Origin: DATCRE01 sp964235605
GTDB lineage: Bacteria > Bacteroidota > Bacteroidia > Cytophagales > Cyclobacteriaceae
NCBI GenBank assembly: GCA_964235605.1
Contig: CAXSCR010000039.1
Span: 1-45,306 of the forward strand
Length of the DNA: 45,306 nt
Direction: 5' to 3'
In this document: piece after piece, positions 43,701-45,306 of the stretch
Numbering within the stretch: the stretch's first letter is position 1
Layout: each line of letters starts with the position of its first letter
Translations under genes and position numbers: made by a program
The notes under the pieces: model-generated
Database searches by the model: none
What the model saw: the letters and a program-made list of their open reading frames with translations, nothing else
What the model was told of the DNA's origin: nothing

Positions 43701-45306
43701 TCACGAGGCGTTCACGAATTGGGTCGATTGGCGGATTACTAACTTGAGCAAAATGTTGTTTGAAGTAATTAGAAAGATGACGGCTTTCTGTAGATAATAC
43801 AGCAAGCGGTGTATCATCTCCCATTGAACCAATTGCCTCATATCCTTTCTCCGCCATAGGCGTGAGGATGATTTTAATATCTTCTGCGGTATAACCGTAT
43901 GCGTGTTGACGTTGGATTAATGTTTTTTCATCGAAGTCATTTTCAGTCCATTCTTGTTCAGGTTCTAATCTGAGTTTTAAACGGTTTTGAATGATCCAGT
44001 TATAATATTGCTTGCCTTCGTATACAGAGCGTTTTACTTTCTCGTCATCAAAAACTTTACCTTGTTCAAGGTCAATCATCAACATTTTTCCTGGTGTGAT
44101 ACGGCCTTTCTCAAGAATGTCTTTTGGATCTACTGGTAATGCACCTGCTTCTGAAGCACCGATGACCCTACCTGAACGTGTAATATAATAGCGAAGTGGA
44201 CGAAGACCATTTCTGTCAAGTGTTGCACCGATTCTTACACCATCGGTAAACACGAGTGCTGCAGGACCATCCCATGGTTCCATCATTGAAGCATGGTATT
44301 TATAAAATGCTTTTCTGTGTGGATCCATCAATTTATTATCCTGCCAAGCTTCTGGTACCAACATCATCATAACATGAGATATTGGGCGGCCAGCCAACAC
44401 TAGCATTTCTACCAGTGCATCAAGATTTGCTGAGTCAGATAATTGTGGGTTTGTTATTGGTAGAAGCATCTTCAATTCTTCATCTGTAAAATGAGCAGAT
44501 TTGAATAATGCTTCTTTTGATTTCATTTTATTCACGTTACCACGAATGGTATTGATTTCACCATTGTGTGCGATGTAACGGAACGGCTGAGCTAACTTCC
44601 AGTTAGGAAATGTATTGGTAGAAAAACGAGAGTGAACTAATGCGATAGCGGTTTTCAATCTTGCATCTTGTAGATCATTATAATACTGTCTTACCTGTTC
44701 GGTACGAAGCTGTCCTTTATATATGATAGTGCGACTAGAAAAGCTTGTAATGTAAAATTCGTTGCTTCCCTTTATTTCGCGTGCTATGGTATGTGAAGCA
44801 AAGTTACGCAATACAAAAAGTTTGCGTTCCATCTCCACACCTGTCATGGCTACATCTAATGGCTTAACAAAAACCTGTTCGATAACAGGCTCTACTTCAG
44901 CTGCGCCCGGCCCTGGTACGCTATGATCTACAGGAACAACGCGGAAACCTATAACGTCAAAGCCCAATTGCTTAATGGCTTTCTTCAATACCTCGCGACA
45001 GGCGTTAAGCACCTTTTTATCGCGTGGAAAGAATACCATTCCAACACCATATTTCCCAGTTTGCGGAAGCGTGAAGCCGAGGCGTGAGCTCTCTTCAACA
45101 AAGAAGTCATGTGGTAATTGGATTAAAATTCCCGCACCGTCGCCGGTCTTGGGACTACTTCCGCAGCCGCCACGGTGCTCCATGTTTTCTAACATGGACA
45201 GTGCATCGGTTAAAACTTGATTATTCTTACTACCATTGATGTTAGCAATGAACCCGATACCGCACGCATCATGTTCGAGTTCAGGTGTGTACAAACCCTG
45301 TTGCAT
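40780..45306 (-). CDS. gltB: Glutamate synthase, large (alpha) subunit
   Basis: It makes two glutamates from glutamine and 2-oxoglutarate. At 1508 residues it is full length: a class-II glutamine amidotransferase domain with its nucleophile Cys15 in EHDACGIGF (a 14-residue propeptide is probably removed), a central domain, an FMN/2-oxoglutarate domain with the 3Fe-4S ligands in MRKCHLNTCPVGIATQ, and the C-terminal GXGXG beta-helix (FGAFVAPG, GGKLIV, GNVAFYGATAGEAF). The ATG coincides with the last three bases of the window, and it fits the family start; a few more upstream codons cannot be excluded. gltD follows downstream. Confidence 0.96.
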   Translation of the reverse strand: MQQGLYTPELEHDACGIGFIANINGSKNNQVLTDALSMLENMEHRGGCGSSPKTGDGAGILIQLPHDFFVEESSRLGFTLPQTGKYGVGMVFFPRDKKVLNACREVLKKAIKQLGFDVIGFRVVPVDHSVPGPGAAEVEPVIEQVFVKPLDVAMTGVEMERKLFVLRNFASHTIAREIKGSNEFYITSFSSRTIIYKGQLRTEQVRQYYNDLQDARLKTAIALVHSRFSTNTFPNWKLAQPFRYIAHNGEINTIRGNVNKMKSKEALFKSAHFTDEELKMLLPITNPQLSDSANLDALVEMLVLAGRPISHVMMMLVPEAWQDNKLMDPHRKAFYKYHASMMEPWDGPAALVFTDGVRIGATLDRNGLRPLRYYITRSGRVIGASEAGALPVDPKDILEKGRITPGKMLMIDLEQGKVFDDEKVKRSVYEGKQYYNWIIQNRLKLRLEPEQEWTENDFDEKTLIQRQHAYGYTAEDIKIILTPMAEKGYEAIGSMGDDTPLAVLSTESRHLSNYFKQHFAQVSNPPIDPIRERLVMSLFTRIGVSLNVLEESPQHTNQVHISQPVLLNSDLEKLKHLPEHGFEHAVIRAVFLADGKAGRLEESLNRICQEAEKAVRAGKKILVISDKKVNDEYAPIPSLLATGAVHHHLVEKRIRTQAGLLVEAGDVWEVHHYATIIGYGASAVNPYMALETIHSLNKQGAFYKQLTDDEAFANYQKAIGNGLLKVMSKMGISTLQSYQSAQIFEALGLGSEVMERCFKGTISRIEGLSFDDLAQEVLVRHDLAYNKQSNVLQVGGVYQWKRRGEKHMFSPEVIHNLQYATKSNNFNLYKKYAQLINDQTNNSLTLRGLMEFKKRNPIPVSEVEPVEEIFKRFATGAMSFGSISHEAHSTLAIAMNRIGGKSNSGEGGEDEARFERKPNGDWERSAIKQVASGRFGVTSYYLANAEELQIKMAQGAKPGEGGQLPGDKVDEWIGRVRHSTPGVGLISPPPHHDIYSIEDLAQLIFDLKNANRQARINVKLVSQAGVGTVAAGVAKAKADAILISGADGGTGASPLSSVRHAGLPWELGLAEAHQTLVKNNLRSRITLQTDGQIRTGRDIAIATLLGAEEWGVATAALVVEGCIMMRKCHLNTCPVGIATQDPDLRKLFTGNPDHVVNFFRFLAEDLREVMAELGFRTINEMVGRADMLRLRQDIDHWKLKKLDLSPILHREPTREHVGVYKQIEQDFELERVLDWKLVEAARPALDDQEKVEGSFSIRNTNRTVGALLSNEISKKYKGKGLPEDTIKFSFKGSAGQSFGAFVAPGVTFKLEGEANDYFGKGLSGGKLIVHPDKEATLKPEDNIIIGNVAFYGATAGEAFIRGQAGERFCVRNSGVSAVVEGVGDHACEYMTGGHVVVLGKTGRNFAAGMSGGIAYVFDPEKSLDKLCNKDMVELELMSGEDKLEVKSMIKKHFDYTGSDPAEWILENWGVASELFVKVMPKDYKAVLQKRKAASGKAHTSLQNAVVGK

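Overview
The window looks like a chromosomal segment of a Bacteroidota bacterium, most likely of the order Cytophagales. The evidence is the AT-rich composition; the ribosomal cluster rpmB-rpmG-DUF4295-ftsY; a bacillithiol gene (bshC); DUF5686, DUF6048, DUF6452 and DUF1573 proteins; mostly absent Shine-Dalgarno sequences; and several TAnnTTTG boxes of the Bacteroidota housekeeping promoter type. No species is named because none can be read from the sequence alone.

Layout. (1) 0.4-3.9 kb, + strand: class Ia ribonucleotide reductase nrdB-nrdA and a terminator, then about 0.95 kb of non-coding DNA with a palindromic REP/MITE-like element. (2) 4.9-15.6 kb, - strand: a translationally coupled cassette of two SGNH hydrolases and an MBOAT acyltransferase, which probably O-acylates a cell-surface polymer; a small exported Lys-rich protein; an exported nuclease-fold protein whose catalytic residues look lost; a 1395-residue secreted TPR protein with a large internal duplication; and a SAM methyltransferase. 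(3) 15.9-20.6 kb, + strand operon: ECF sigma factor, small zinc-finger anti-sigma, gmk, nadD and a DUF5686 outer-membrane protein. (4) 21.2-26.8 kb: DUF1573 (-), a histidine kinase/response regulator pair, then a clear cobalamin riboswitch controlling metE, and a CWC zinc-ribbon gene. (5) 26.9-35.0 kb: a frameshifted pseudogene, probably of a SIMPL/DUF541 protein; rpmB-rpmG-DUF4295; ftsY; a convergent DUF6452 (tripled)/DUF6048 pair; rimO; bshC; and 5-formyl-THF cyclo-ligase. (6) 35.0-37.0 kb: a repeat island with an intact Y1 (HUH) transposase, a decayed second copy of it, six units of a GCCCTGAAAGGGC palindrome family and a 156-bp element with 47-bp imperfect inverted termini. (7) 37.0-45.3 kb, - strand: aguA and aguB (agmatine to putrescine), then gltD and gltB (glutamate synthase), with gltB reaching the window edge.

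Most of the genes are housekeeping. The parts that most deserve a second look are the transposase/palindrome island, two MITE-like palindromic elements, the apparently inactive secreted nuclease fold, the duplicated TPR superhelix, the three-domain DUF6452 lipoprotein and the double-SGNH/MBOAT cassette. No clearly new defence or biosynthetic system is visible; the transposase-REP island is the nearest candidate for an unusual genetic system.
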